NCBI GenBank assembly: GCA_025996815.1
Contig: BNTT01000032.1
Coordinates: forward strand, 1 to 26,629
Source of the DNA: Bacteroidia bacterium
GTDB taxonomy: Bacteria > Bacteroidota > Bacteroidia > Bacteroidales > Azobacteroidaceae
Direction of reading: 5' to 3'
Length of the DNA: 26,629 nucleotides
In this document: piece by piece, positions 1 to 8,192 of the stretch
Position numbering within the stretch: position 1 is the stretch's first letter
Layout of the letters: each line of letters begins with the position of its first letter
Position numbers and translations under genes: made by a program
Notes under the pieces: generated by a model
Databases searched by the model: none
Told to the model about the DNA's origin: nothing
Seen by the model: the letters and a program-made list of their open reading frames with translations, nothing else

Positions 1-305
1 ATAAATATCAGCCGATGCTTCTTGTTTTGCGTGGCTATATCGTATTCCTGTTCGGTAGGGGAAATCCCCATTTCATTTTCATAGCCATACAAATCGCCCA
101 GCAGACCTACATATATATCGCAATTCGCCGCCTCAGAAAGAAAGGCTTGTGGCACAGAACAATTTTCAGCCGGAAGTTCTTCAAAAATGAACGGCTGAAA
201 AAACTTGCCGAGCAAGGCATCGCCCCGAATATAATCACAAAGGGCGATTCTTTCGGTTGCAAATTCTGATTGCACGCTGCTGATGAATAGTTTTATTGGT
301 TTCAT
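1..305 (-). CDS. DUF4062 domain protein, N-terminal part (cut by window edge)
   Basis: Reading leftward from ATG at 305-303, an open frame of 101 codons runs off the window. It begins MKPIKLFISSVQSEF and continues with RGDALLGKFFQPFIFEELPA, CDIYVGLLGDLYGYE and SPTEQEYDIAT. This is the DUF4062 pattern: FISSVQ at the start, a D-I-Y-V-G-L strand, and SPTE-x-E-x-D. DUF4062 is, as I recall, a TIR-like fold found at the N terminus of larger bacterial proteins, often with AlbA/RecG-like or ATPase domains, and is frequent in conflict systems; the C-terminal partner domain lies outside this window. Only 3 nt separate the stop of the upstream restriction-modification gene from this ATG, so the two are almost certainly co-translated. 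Family assignment is confident; the function is inferred. Confidence 0.8.
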   Translation of the reverse strand, partial: MKPIKLFISSVQSEFATERIALCDYIRGDALLGKFFQPFIFEELPAENCSVPQAFLSEAANCDIYVGLLGDLYGYENEMGISPTEQEYDIATQNKKHRLIF

Positions 306-308
306 ATC

Positions 309-2735
309 TTATGCCTTTAAAAAACCATATTCGTACACTTTTGGCTCAATTTGCTTTGCCAAAATCTTTAATGCCTCCCGCAAATTGCCAATCAGGGTTG
401 TGTAGTGCGCATCCTCGCTGGTATTGTTCATTTTGCCGCCCTCGTTGCGCCCTTGAAAGTATTCGCGAATGTCATAAAGCGAGGCGTTAATTTTGTTACC
501 GGCATTTTCATGATAATACCTCCAAAGTTCCCGCCCTGCATCGAAGACGGCGGTTGCGGCGGGTGAAAATTCGCGTTTGATACACATTTTGTTTTCTTGC
601 TGTTCAAAAAGGGTGGAATAGCCGTTTTGAACCAATTTGCCGGTGATAAAATCATGCATGAAATGGCTCTCAAATTTGTTTTTGGCGTTTATTTCCTGTT
701 CTGCAAATGGGAGCCAGTGATTTTTACCATATTTTGACTGTATATTGTTGTTAAACAGCGTATAAGCTAAACAGTCGTTTTGAAATTCAAGGTCTTTTTC
801 CCATTGTTTATTGGGATAAAGAAACTGGTCGCGGTCGTTGAGCCATGTGGCTTCTATTATTTTTCTGACTGAAAAATAAATGCACGATTGGATAAAATTC
901 TTTATTGTTATCGGATTTGTGTGATTAAAATTATTGTCAGACGAAATGCGGATGTAATTTTGATTTTGAACATCATTCCCTCTTGTGTTCATTATTCCAA
1001 AAGATACATTTTCATTATCATAAAATTTTCTGTACCAATCATTTATATATTTAATATCTTTCCCATCAAAATATTTTTTCTTTCCGATAAACAAGCCTTT
1101 TGAATCGAATACATCAACATTCGCGGTTATAAAGTGTTCTTTTTGCTCTGTATTCCAAATAAGAAAACCAATCGGAAATTTACCATTTACATTATCGAAA
1201 GTATATGAAGGAATTATAAATCCATTTAATAATTTTGCTCTAAAGAAATTTCTAAATTTTTTGTAGTTTGCACCATTCAAATATGCGAGTTTTGAGAAAA
1301 AAGCGAGTTTTGAGTCCTTTATTTCATCATAAATTCTTGCAACAAATTGAGTTGATAGTTCATTGACAGCATTACCAATGATAGAGATATATTTATCGTG
1401 TGTTTTATGCGAAAGGGCTACACCTGTCTTATTGTTTCTTGTACCTCTAACAGTTGCCGAAGAAGCCGCTTCTGCATACGGCGGATTGATATAAATCACA
1501 AGTTTTTTACGTTTGTTCTCGTCTGATATTATATTGTAAAGTTCATCGGGCAGTTTGCCATTTTTTGATTGCGGTAAAAATTCATCGTTCAAAAAATCGA
1601 ATTGAAAAACCTGATTTTTCCAAAGGTTCGCACCGGCTTTTATGCGGTCGTGCATCACGTCCACGTCTTGTTTATCCAAAGTTGATGCAAAAATTCTATC
1701 CTTGTTTACTAATCCCGCCAGCAAATTGCCTGTTCCTGCGGCACAGTCCCAAACATAGTATTCATCTTGCCAATCTTCGCCAAAGACATCGGCAAGATAG
1801 CGTTGTGAAAGTTCTACCCACTGTGGAGGTGTAAAATAACTGCCTTTGCGTTCGCGCACATCTTGTGGCACCAACAAATCTCGGCGGTTGACAATGTAGT
1901 CCCAATATTCCTCACGAGGCGGGCGTTCATATTTATTCCAAAAGTGTGTGTGTGCCTTTTGATTGTCGGAAAAATTGGCTCGACTGCTTGTAAACAAGCC
2001 TGTTTCGCTGATTTTGCGGTCAATTTCATAGAAATTGGAATGTAAAAGCACAAACAGATTTTCCTTAATGGTTGAATTTTCGGTCGAAAGCAGGTCGGCA
2101 AGATAAAAATCACCATCAATAATACCTGCCTTTTTCGTTGCGTCCCAATTTACAGCAATCGACGGTTTTACGCTTTCGAGCCATTTATTATAAATGATAA
2201 TGAAATTGTTTTTGTCGATTTTAATTTTTGAAATGTCCGATTTTCCAACGATGAAATTTTCGCGGATAAATCGCCGCAATTCCTTCTCTTCGCGCTCAAA
2301 ATCAAAAACATAAGTATCCCAAGGGGTGTCGTTGTTTAATATCTTGCTAATTTGCACATAAACCTGTTGAAACTCTTTTGTTTCAGTATTTGACGGCGTT
2401 ACTTTCCAGTTAAAATCATTTTGATAGAAAACATGTTGAATTTCGGAATAGGGCACGAAGGCGATTTTTTCGCAGTCGAAACAGCCGAGAAAAGATGGCG
2501 GCATCATTTTGTCGAATGTGCGGGCTTTGCCGATGGTGAGCACGAGCTGGGTGAGCATCGCCACTATGTCAGTGGACTTTTGCTTTGCCTCAGCCCAAAG
2601 TAAATATTCATCGTTGAATTTCACTTTAACAGCAAAATCAATGAAGCCGACAATCTTGTCGCAATCGAAATCCTTAAATAAATCCGTTGCCACGCTGTTT
2701 TTTATCTCTTCCTCTCGGATATTAGGATATTTCAT
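309..2735 (-). CDS. Type IIG-like restriction-modification enzyme (nuclease plus N6-adenine methyltransferase)
   Basis: Protein of 808 aa. Residues 1-52 carry a likely PD-(D/E)XK nuclease site: D33 in GFIDFAVKV and E49-A50-K51 in LLWAEAKQ. A helical linker follows. The methyltransferase core begins with a G-S-Y-F-T-P-P motif (about 299-304), then motif I DCAAGTGNLLAG (about 330-341) and the catalytic NPPY at 417-420, the signature of amino-methylating N6-adenine DNA methyltransferases. The part after about 450 is the expected place for target recognition. One chain that holds both activities fits the type IIG/Eco57I-like group and would cut and methylate without separate R and M subunits. The gene is clearly more AT-rich than dsbD or the ilv genes, which suggests transfer. 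It sits between a small ORF and a DUF4062 gene in one transcription unit. The leader AAATAAATATG matches that of the SWIM gene. A BREX PglX-type methylase is the alternative, but PglX proteins are longer and no other BREX gene is present. Confidence 0.85.
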   Translation of the reverse strand: MKYPNIREEEIKNSVATDLFKDFDCDKIVGFIDFAVKVKFNDEYLLWAEAKQKSTDIVAMLTQLVLTIGKARTFDKMMPPSFLGCFDCEKIAFVPYSEIQHVFYQNDFNWKVTPSNTETKEFQQVYVQISKILNNDTPWDTYVFDFEREEKELRRFIRENFIVGKSDISKIKIDKNNFIIIYNKWLESVKPSIAVNWDATKKAGIIDGDFYLADLLSTENSTIKENLFVLLHSNFYEIDRKISETGLFTSSRANFSDNQKAHTHFWNKYERPPREEYWDYIVNRRDLLVPQDVRERKGSYFTPPQWVELSQRYLADVFGEDWQDEYYVWDCAAGTGNLLAGLVNKDRIFASTLDKQDVDVMHDRIKAGANLWKNQVFQFDFLNDEFLPQSKNGKLPDELYNIISDENKRKKLVIYINPPYAEAASSATVRGTRNNKTGVALSHKTHDKYISIIGNAVNELSTQFVARIYDEIKDSKLAFFSKLAYLNGANYKKFRNFFRAKLLNGFIIPSYTFDNVNGKFPIGFLIWNTEQKEHFITANVDVFDSKGLFIGKKKYFDGKDIKYINDWYRKFYDNENVSFGIMNTRGNDVQNQNYIRISSDNNFNHTNPITIKNFIQSCIYFSVRKIIEATWLNDRDQFLYPNKQWEKDLEFQNDCLAYTLFNNNIQSKYGKNHWLPFAEQEINAKNKFESHFMHDFITGKLVQNGYSTLFEQQENKMCIKREFSPAATAVFDAGRELWRYYHENAGNKINASLYDIREYFQGRNEGGKMNNTSEDAHYTTLIGNLREALKILAKQIEPKVYEYGFLKA

Positions 2736-2762
2736 ATTTATTTATAATTTAGTCATATTGTT

Positions 2763-2900
2763 TTAAACCGTCTTGCAAATAGCTCCTATGGTGCGCAGCT
2801 CGTCCATGAGGTCGAGCAGTCCGCCCTGAGGGTTGGGCGACAGGCACATAAATTCTTCCCAATCGCCCTTTGAGAACTTTCCAATGTCGTTTTTTGTCAT
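2763..2900 (-). CDS. Small ORF, 45 aa, function unknown
   Basis: ATG at 2900-2898, TAA at 2765-2763. The product starts MTKNDIGKFSKGDWEEFM, has a Pro/Gly turn (SPNPQGGLLD) and ends in a probable helix (LMDELRTIGAICKTV). It lies 17 nt after the SWIM gene and 27 nt before the restriction-modification gene, filling what would otherwise be a 182-nt gap. Its codons are noticeably richer in G and C than either neighbour. I do not recognise the family. It could be a real small protein of the module (for example a modulator of the R-M enzyme) or the tail of an older host gene left at the site. An overlapping frame from ATG at 2910 gives an Arg/His-rich sequence that looks less like protein. Confidence 0.45.
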   Translation of the reverse strand: MTKNDIGKFSKGDWEEFMCLSPNPQGGLLDLMDELRTIGAICKTV

Positions 2901-2917
2901 CTGTGTTCATCTCAATT

Positions 2918-4579
2918 TCACTGTTTTATTTTCCCCAACAACTCCATCATCAAACGCCGCCTTTTATACATAACTCTGTAATTATCAATCATTTGCGGCA
3001 CAACTATAGCCCCGTTGGGAAGTCCCTTTATCAATTCCAGCAACCGGCACACATAGTGATAACTCCTTTCACCGGAATCTGTGGCAGCCATATCAACGGC
3101 TTTTCGGAACAACTCCAACGTTTTTTCAGGGTATTTTTCTAAAAAATGCGTGTAATATTCTTCCATCAGTGCTGCCGACAGGTGCGTTTCGATGTAGTCC
3201 ACCAATCGTGCCACAAGTTTTTCGGCAAGCAAGAGATTGGGAATATTATAGTTTTCTGAATGCCACCCATCTTTCGGTTTATCGTAATGTTTGCAAAGGT
3301 TTTCAAATGCGTCTTGCCATTCTGCGTCCGAAAATGTCGCCTTGTAAGTTTTATAGTATTGCTTATCAAAAGTATCTTTGATAAATTCAAAAGCAATTGT
3401 GCGTATAGCGGGAACATCTTTTTCTGCTTGGGCAATGGTCAGCAGATAGCCATTCCATTTGCTTTCGTAGGAAGTATCAGGCAGTCTCTTGAATTTTGAA
3501 ATCAACTGTTTGGCTTCGTCATAACGCTTTTCGGCAATCCGTTTTTCAACCGCCAATTTGAAAAAATACTCAATTTGCCAATTTTCTTCCATCAATTCGT
3601 CTGCTTTATCTTTCTGATTGTTAGACAAATAGAATTTATGCAACCGCTTCACAATTTTTTCTGCCTCTGATGAAGTTTTATTTGAAACATTTTCCAACAA
3701 TTCGTTTTGCAATTTTACAAATTCGTCAGGGTTCGCCGCATTAGCCACCAAACCCATCAAGTCGTTAAACATATTGTCTCTGTCATAGAAGCTATCTTTA
3801 TGTTCTGACAATTGCTGCTTGCAGTATTCATAAAGTGATGGTTTGTCAATCTGCTCATTTTCAGCCATTTTGCCCAACAAATCAAAAAAATCTTGCTGAT
3901 AATCGGTGAAAATATTATCACATATTTCGTCGTCCGCCTCCTCATACCAATCGGTGTAGGCTTCAACCACGGCTTTGCAAACCAACAAAGCATCATCGTA
4001 TTCTTGCTGCTCGACAAATTTTTTCGCCTTGTTGAGCCAATCGTCCAAAATGCTCAAATCCACTTCTCTCTCATTGTCATAATTATAATCATAAAAACGC
4101 TCTACATCAAACTCAACCTCTCTCAAATCGGCTTCAACGAGCGGTTTATAGAAATTTTCATCTGTTGCTTCGTCATCTGCGTTTGCATCTATCGTTTTGG
4201 CAGGCTTTTTGGCAATCTTTTTCAATTTCTCAGCAAATTCAAAGGTAATGGCTTTTGCCAAGTCATTGTTGTACTTCGCTTTTTTGACAACAAACTCCCG
4301 CAATTCGTCAAGCGAAACATATTGCAAAATAGCTTCAACAGTCAGTTCATTTTGCGCGTGCTTCGCGTCAAACTGCGCAGTCTGCGCTTGTATAGCAGCC
4401 TCCAAATAGCCAATATGCTTACACAGATGATGGTCGCTCGGACACGAACACGAAAAATTTCGCCGCCGCCCATCACCGTCAAACTCAATTTTAACGGTAT
4501 AAGTGCCATAATTGCCATGATAGTGGGCTTGCCACTTATTTTCGGCAGTCTGCTGAAGGTCTGAAAAGTCGTTTGCCAT
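2918..4579 (-). CDS. SWIM zinc-finger domain protein
   Basis: With the start at 4579 the protein has 553 aa. Residues 27-58 form a SWIM finger: a strand YTVKIEFDG, then C44-S-C46, C53 and H55 (CxC...CxH), followed by a helix that begins IGYLEAAI. SWIM fingers bind zinc and are known in DNA- or protein-binding roles. The rest is Glu/Lys/Asp-rich, mostly helical, with repeat-like helical pairs and no recognised catalytic motif. An upstream ATG at 4618 would overlap the end of dsbD by 11 nt. I prefer 4579 because its leader AAATAAATATG is the same as that of the R-M gene and because it places the SWIM finger in the usual N-terminal position. The gene is AT-rich compared with dsbD. Its location directly upstream of the R-M gene suggests a partner role, but this is inference. 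Confidence 0.75.
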   Translation of the reverse strand: MANDFSDLQQTAENKWQAHYHGNYGTYTVKIEFDGDGRRRNFSCSCPSDHHLCKHIGYLEAAIQAQTAQFDAKHAQNELTVEAILQYVSLDELREFVVKKAKYNNDLAKAITFEFAEKLKKIAKKPAKTIDANADDEATDENFYKPLVEADLREVEFDVERFYDYNYDNEREVDLSILDDWLNKAKKFVEQQEYDDALLVCKAVVEAYTDWYEEADDEICDNIFTDYQQDFFDLLGKMAENEQIDKPSLYEYCKQQLSEHKDSFYDRDNMFNDLMGLVANAANPDEFVKLQNELLENVSNKTSSEAEKIVKRLHKFYLSNNQKDKADELMEENWQIEYFFKLAVEKRIAEKRYDEAKQLISKFKRLPDTSYESKWNGYLLTIAQAEKDVPAIRTIAFEFIKDTFDKQYYKTYKATFSDAEWQDAFENLCKHYDKPKDGWHSENYNIPNLLLAEKLVARLVDYIETHLSAALMEEYYTHFLEKYPEKTLELFRKAVDMAATDSGERSYHYVCRLLELIKGLPNGAIVVPQMIDNYRVMYKRRRLMMELLGKIKQ

Positions 4580-4607
4580 ATTTATTTGTATTTTGTATTT
4601 AATTGCC

Positions 4608-6704
4608 TCATTTGCCAAATTTTTTCAGCCCTCCCCGCAAAAACTGCACATACTTATCCACATCCTCATCAAAGGCATACCACGGCGCAAGCGGCAACCC
4701 ATCATTGTCCACCAGCACATAATAGGGCTGCGCATTGGCTCCGAATTTGTGCCTTTGCAGGTAGCTCCACTTGTCGCCGATGGTGCGCAGTTTGGTTTCT
4801 TTGCCGTCTTCTTTGATTAGGATTGGCTCCGGCAGCTTGGTTTTGTCGTCCACGTAGAGCGAAATCAGGACGTAGTCGTTGTTGAGGATGTTTTTTACGC
4901 GCGGGTTTGACCATACTGCGGCTTCCATTTTTCGGCAGTTTACGCAGCCGTAGCCTGTGAAATCGAGCATTGCCGGCTTGTTGTGCTTCCTTGCATACGC
5001 CATGCCTTCGTCGTAGTCGTGGAATTTGGGGAGCACTTCGCCGTCGTAGAGGTTGAAATCTTGCGTGTAGAGCGGCGGCGAGAAGGCACTGATGGCTTTC
5101 AGCGGGGCACCCCACAGCCCGGGCACCATATATATTGCGAATGCAAACGAAATCACTGCCATGAAAAAGTGCGGCACAGACACGTGTTGCACCTCATCAT
5201 CGTGCGCAAAGCGGATTTTCCCCAGCAGATAAACGCCCAACAGTGCGAAAATCACTATCCAGAGCGCGAGGAATGTTTCGCGGTCAAGGATGTGCCAACC
5301 ATACGCTAAGTCAGCCACCGACAGGAATTTAAGTGCCAATGCCAACTCCAAAAATCCCAGCACCACCTTCACCGTATTGAGCCAGCCGCCCGACTTCGGC
5401 ATTTTTTGCAACATGGACGGGAAAATCGCGAACAGCGCAAATGGAATCGCCAACGCCAAGCCGAAGCCAAACATCCCGACAGCCGGTCCCGCCAAACTGC
5501 CCATGCTCGCCGCTTCCACCAGCAAGCCGCCAATGATAGGTCCCGTGCACGAAAACGACACCAGCACCAGCGTGAATGCCATAAAGAAAATGCTCAAAAT
5601 GCCGGTGGTCGCCTCGGCTTTGCTGTCCATCTTGCTCGACCACGAAGCCGGCAAAGTGAGTTCAAACGCACCCAAAAAAGACACCGCAAACAGCACCAGC
5701 AGCGCAAAGAAAATCAGATTAAACACCGCATTGGTCGATAAATCGTTCAGCGCACTCGCCCCAAAAATGGACGTAACAACAAGTCCCAGAGCAAGATAAA
5801 TCACGATAATCGACAACCCGTAAATCAGCGCATCGCGCACCGCTTGGGCGCGGTTAGACTTCGACCGCTTCAGAAAAAAACTGACCGTCATCGGGATAAT
5901 AGGCCAGACGCAAGGCGTGAGCAGTGCCAACAAGCCGCCAACGAAGCACAGCCAAAACACCGACCACAGCGAGTTGTTGCCGCCTGTTTGACTTTCGCCC
6001 AATGCCTGCAACTCTTTGATGACCGGTCGCCACAAGTCCACAGTGCTATTGTCCGCAGCCTTGTCATCACTTGCCGCCTTGTCATTGCCGCCCCCTGCCT
6101 TGTTATTGCGGGCTTGACCCGCAATCCCTTCTTCATTTGCGCTCTCTGTCAGGGGATTGCGGGTCGTGCCCGCAATGACAGAATCACCCTCCGAATGCGT
6201 GTCTTTTTTCAGGGAAGTGCGGGGCACACTTGCAATCACGGCGGCAGGGAGGTCTTTTTTTGTCAGCGAAAATTCGAGTTGTCCGGGCAGGCACGATTCG
6301 TCGTTGCACGTCATATACTCCACATAGCCTGTGATGGCGAATTTTTCGGGGTCAGTGATTTTCAGCCGTTGCACAAACGTGGGGTTGCTGCTATACCAGC
6401 TCACGTTCATGTCGAAACTCTCGTCCCACTTGGTGGTAATTCCCGTCGCAGTGGTAACTTTGCCGAGCCTTTCCGCGCCGGCGATTTTTTCGATGTGAAA
6501 CACCGTCGGATTGGGTCCGCCTTCGGGCTGATTCATGTCGTAGAGGTGCCAGCCGCGGTCTATCGACGTTCGGAACACGATTTCTGCCTTGTCGTTGATG
6601 GAATAACTCCAACGAACTGCCTCCTGCATTTGCGCCATGAGCGGCGGCAAAGAAACGGTACTCAGCAACAAAGATGCGAGTAATGTGCGAATTGTTTTTT
6701 GCAT
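4608..6704 (-). CDS. dsbD: Thiol:disulfide interchange protein DsbD
   Basis: Protein of 698 aa that carries reducing electrons from cytoplasmic thioredoxin across the inner membrane to periplasmic proteins. Order of parts: signal peptide (1-24, ending PPLMA); periplasmic N-terminal domain with C133-NDES-C138; a linker (about 152-240); a membrane domain of about eight helices with the two redox cysteines C265 (LLTPCVWP) and C386 (SFSCTGP); and a C-terminal thioredoxin-like domain with C587-V-N-C590 (GYGCVNCRKM). All three cysteine pairs are present, so the enzyme should be active. The linker is odd: part of it is encoded by three copies of a palindromic repeat, listed separately. The gene starts 6 nt after the flippase stop and is probably transcribed from the same promoter at 8184. 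Confidence 0.93.
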   Translation of the reverse strand: MQKTIRTLLASLLLSTVSLPPLMAQMQEAVRWSYSINDKAEIVFRTSIDRGWHLYDMNQPEGGPNPTVFHIEKIAGAERLGKVTTATGITTKWDESFDMNVSWYSSNPTFVQRLKITDPEKFAITGYVEYMTCNDESCLPGQLEFSLTKKDLPAAVIASVPRTSLKKDTHSEGDSVIAGTTRNPLTESANEEGIAGQARNNKAGGGNDKAASDDKAADNSTVDLWRPVIKELQALGESQTGGNNSLWSVFWLCFVGGLLALLTPCVWPIIPMTVSFFLKRSKSNRAQAVRDALIYGLSIIVIYLALGLVVTSIFGASALNDLSTNAVFNLIFFALLVLFAVSFLGAFELTLPASWSSKMDSKAEATTGILSIFFMAFTLVLVSFSCTGPIIGGLLVEAASMGSLAGPAVGMFGFGLALAIPFALFAIFPSMLQKMPKSGGWLNTVKVVLGFLELALALKFLSVADLAYGWHILDRETFLALWIVIFALLGVYLLGKIRFAHDDEVQHVSVPHFFMAVISFAFAIYMVPGLWGAPLKAISAFSPPLYTQDFNLYDGEVLPKFHDYDEGMAYARKHNKPAMLDFTGYGCVNCRKMEAAVWSNPRVKNILNNDYVLISLYVDDKTKLPEPILIKEDGKETKLRTIGDKWSYLQRHKFGANAQPYYVLVDNDGLPLAPWYAFDEDVDKYVQFLRGGLKKFGK
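6105..6125. repeat. Palindromic repeat copy 1 inside dsbD
   Basis: Perfect inverted repeat ATTGCGGG, 5-nt loop CTTGA, CCCGCAAT. In dsbD it encodes the peptide GIAGQARNN. It begins 51 bp (17 codons) from copy 2, so the two are in the same phase. Confidence 0.85.
6156..6176. repeat. Palindromic repeat copy 2 inside dsbD
   Basis: Perfect inverted repeat ATTGCGGG, 5-nt loop TCGTG, CCCGCAAT. In dsbD it encodes SVIAGTTRNPL. The same arms occur in copy 1. Confidence 0.85.
6216..6236. repeat. Degenerate palindromic repeat copy 3 inside dsbD
   Basis: AGTGCGGG, 5-nt loop GCACA, CTTGCAAT. It aligns base for base with copies 1 and 2 but the arms have decayed. It starts 60 bp from copy 2, in phase, and encodes AVIASVPRTSL, which parallels the VIAGTTRNPL of copy 2. 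Confidence 0.65.
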
Positions 6705-6710
6705 TATGAC

Positions 6711-8171
6711 TTAATTATTATGGGTTATGTATTTCGATTTTTTATTCAAAAATGCCAGACTTTCTTTCAGCATCACCGAATTGGTGCACCACAAAATAAG
6801 AATGTACAGTATTCCCGAAATGACGATTTTAAGCGAGATGAGCACGTACAAATTGGTGATGCTCCGCGTGCACAGCCACGCCACGAAAAAACTGACGAGC
6901 GTGACACCCAAATAGGGAAAAATGTCCCTCAAAACGTCCTTAAACCGCAGCCTGACCAATGTATGCACAAAATATTGCCACATCAGCAGGCTGACAAAAT
7001 TCATCGCGAGGTAGGCAATCACCATCGGAAAAATGCCAAAAGGATACATCAAAAACACCACCGCCAACTGCAACAGCCCCGTGATAATCGTGCCGTACAT
7101 ATACAGATTGGACTTGCCGTGGGTGATAACCAAATTGGTGTAAAGCGTTGATAAAAACGACACAGCCCCCCAGACGCAGAACAATTGGAGAAACGGCACG
7201 CTCTCTATCCATTTCTCGGTGAGGGTAATCACGATAAATTCGTGTCCGATAAATGCCATACCCAGCATCAACGGGAAAGACCCGAATGCGCTGAAGCGGA
7301 TGAGTTTTCGTAACATACTCACCTGTCGTGTTTTATCTTCGTTTGCCTGCACCAGCACCGGCTGTGTGACGGAGCCAATCATGCCTGAGATAAACATACT
7401 GCCCCTGCCCGCCCATTTCTGCCCCTGGTCGTAGATACCCACCTGCTCTACGCTGTAAAATTTGCCGAAAATGACCGCAAATATATTGCTGTTGATAATC
7501 CAAAAAACACTGGTGACAAACAATTTTACACTAAACGCAAGCATAGGCTTTATCGGTGATAAATCAATCTCAAAAGTAGGCTTCCACGGCGCAACGACGA
7601 TGGTCAGTGTGCCGTAAAAAAAGCCATACAAAACAGACTGAGCGGCGATTGCCCAATAGGCATACCCCTTTAACGCCATCACCAAGCCCGTAACAAGGGA
7701 TAGTAACAGCGCAATAATGCTGATGACCGCCGTTTGCTTGACCATCATTTTTTTGAACATTATGCTTGTCGATGCTATTGAAAAGCCATTAAACAGGAAC
7801 GAAAGAAACAGAAAGCGGGATAGCCCCGTCAATTCCGGCTGGTGATAAAATCGGGCAATCAGCGGGGCACAAAAGAACAAAATCACATACAGAGCCGTCC
7901 CCACGAACACCGTAAACCAAAACACCGCATTGTAATCCCGATGGGTGGCATCCTGTTTGTTGACTAATGCGGTATAAAAACCGCTGTTGATAATGATGCT
8001 GGCAATTCCCGAAAAAATAGCCAGCACGCCCACCATCCCATAATCCGTTTGGTTGAGGATACGCGCCATGAAGATGCCGAACACCAGTCCGAGCAACTGC
8101 TGAATGCCGTTGTTGATGCCTCCCCAGAGAAGCCCGTTTGCCGTTTTGTGTTTTAAATTTGATTCTGCCAT
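6711..8171 (-). CDS. Polysaccharide/lipopolysaccharide flippase (Wzx/MATE-like)
   Basis: Protein of 486 aa with about 12-14 hydrophobic helices. It begins with the family pattern LLWGGINNGIQQLLGLVFGI followed by MARILNQTDYGMVGVLAIFS, typical of the Polysacc_synt/WzxC group of the MOP exporter superfamily. Members flip undecaprenyl-linked sugar units from the cytoplasmic to the periplasmic face of the inner membrane. No glycosyltransferase or polymerase gene is beside it, so the glycan cannot be named. It is the first gene of the leftward unit, and a TAccTTTG element ends only 5 nt before its ATG, so the mRNA may have almost no leader. Flippase and dsbD share host-like composition. Confidence 0.87.
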   Translation of the reverse strand: MAESNLKHKTANGLLWGGINNGIQQLLGLVFGIFMARILNQTDYGMVGVLAIFSGIASIIINSGFYTALVNKQDATHRDYNAVFWFTVFVGTALYVILFFCAPLIARFYHQPELTGLSRFLFLSFLFNGFSIASTSIMFKKMMVKQTAVISIIALLLSLVTGLVMALKGYAYWAIAAQSVLYGFFYGTLTIVVAPWKPTFEIDLSPIKPMLAFSVKLFVTSVFWIINSNIFAVIFGKFYSVEQVGIYDQGQKWAGRGSMFISGMIGSVTQPVLVQANEDKTRQVSMLRKLIRFSAFGSFPLMLGMAFIGHEFIVITLTEKWIESVPFLQLFCVWGAVSFLSTLYTNLVITHGKSNLYMYGTIITGLLQLAVVFLMYPFGIFPMVIAYLAMNFVSLLMWQYFVHTLVRLRFKDVLRDIFPYLGVTLVSFFVAWLCTRSITNLYVLISLKIVISGILYILILWCTNSVMLKESLAFLNKKSKYITHNN

Positions 8172-8176
8172 GCCTG

Positions 8177-8184
8177 CAAAGGTA
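8177..8184 (-). promoter_or_regulatory. Bacteroidota -7 promoter element TAccTTTG, for the flippase-dsbD unit
   Basis: Exact match to the TAnnTTTG -7 consensus on the minus strand, in the 21-bp gap between uvrB (stop at 8193) and the flippase ATG (8171). It ends 5 nt from the ATG, so a start at the usual distance would give a leaderless or nearly leaderless transcript. No convincing -33 element was assigned; it would lie inside the uvrB 3' end. Confidence 0.6.
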
Positions 8185-8192
8185 CAAAAAAT

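Noticed and set aside
3893..4564. Plus-strand open frame of 223 codons opposite the SWIM gene
   Set aside because: Hydrophobic by chance from AT-rich antisense codons; the minus strand carries the SWIM finger and coherent protein.
5844..6683. Plus-strand open frame (279 codons) with VIAGLTRNP, opposite dsbD
   Set aside because: The VIAGLTRNP string comes from the palindromic repeat read on the other strand; the rest is the shadow of dsbD.
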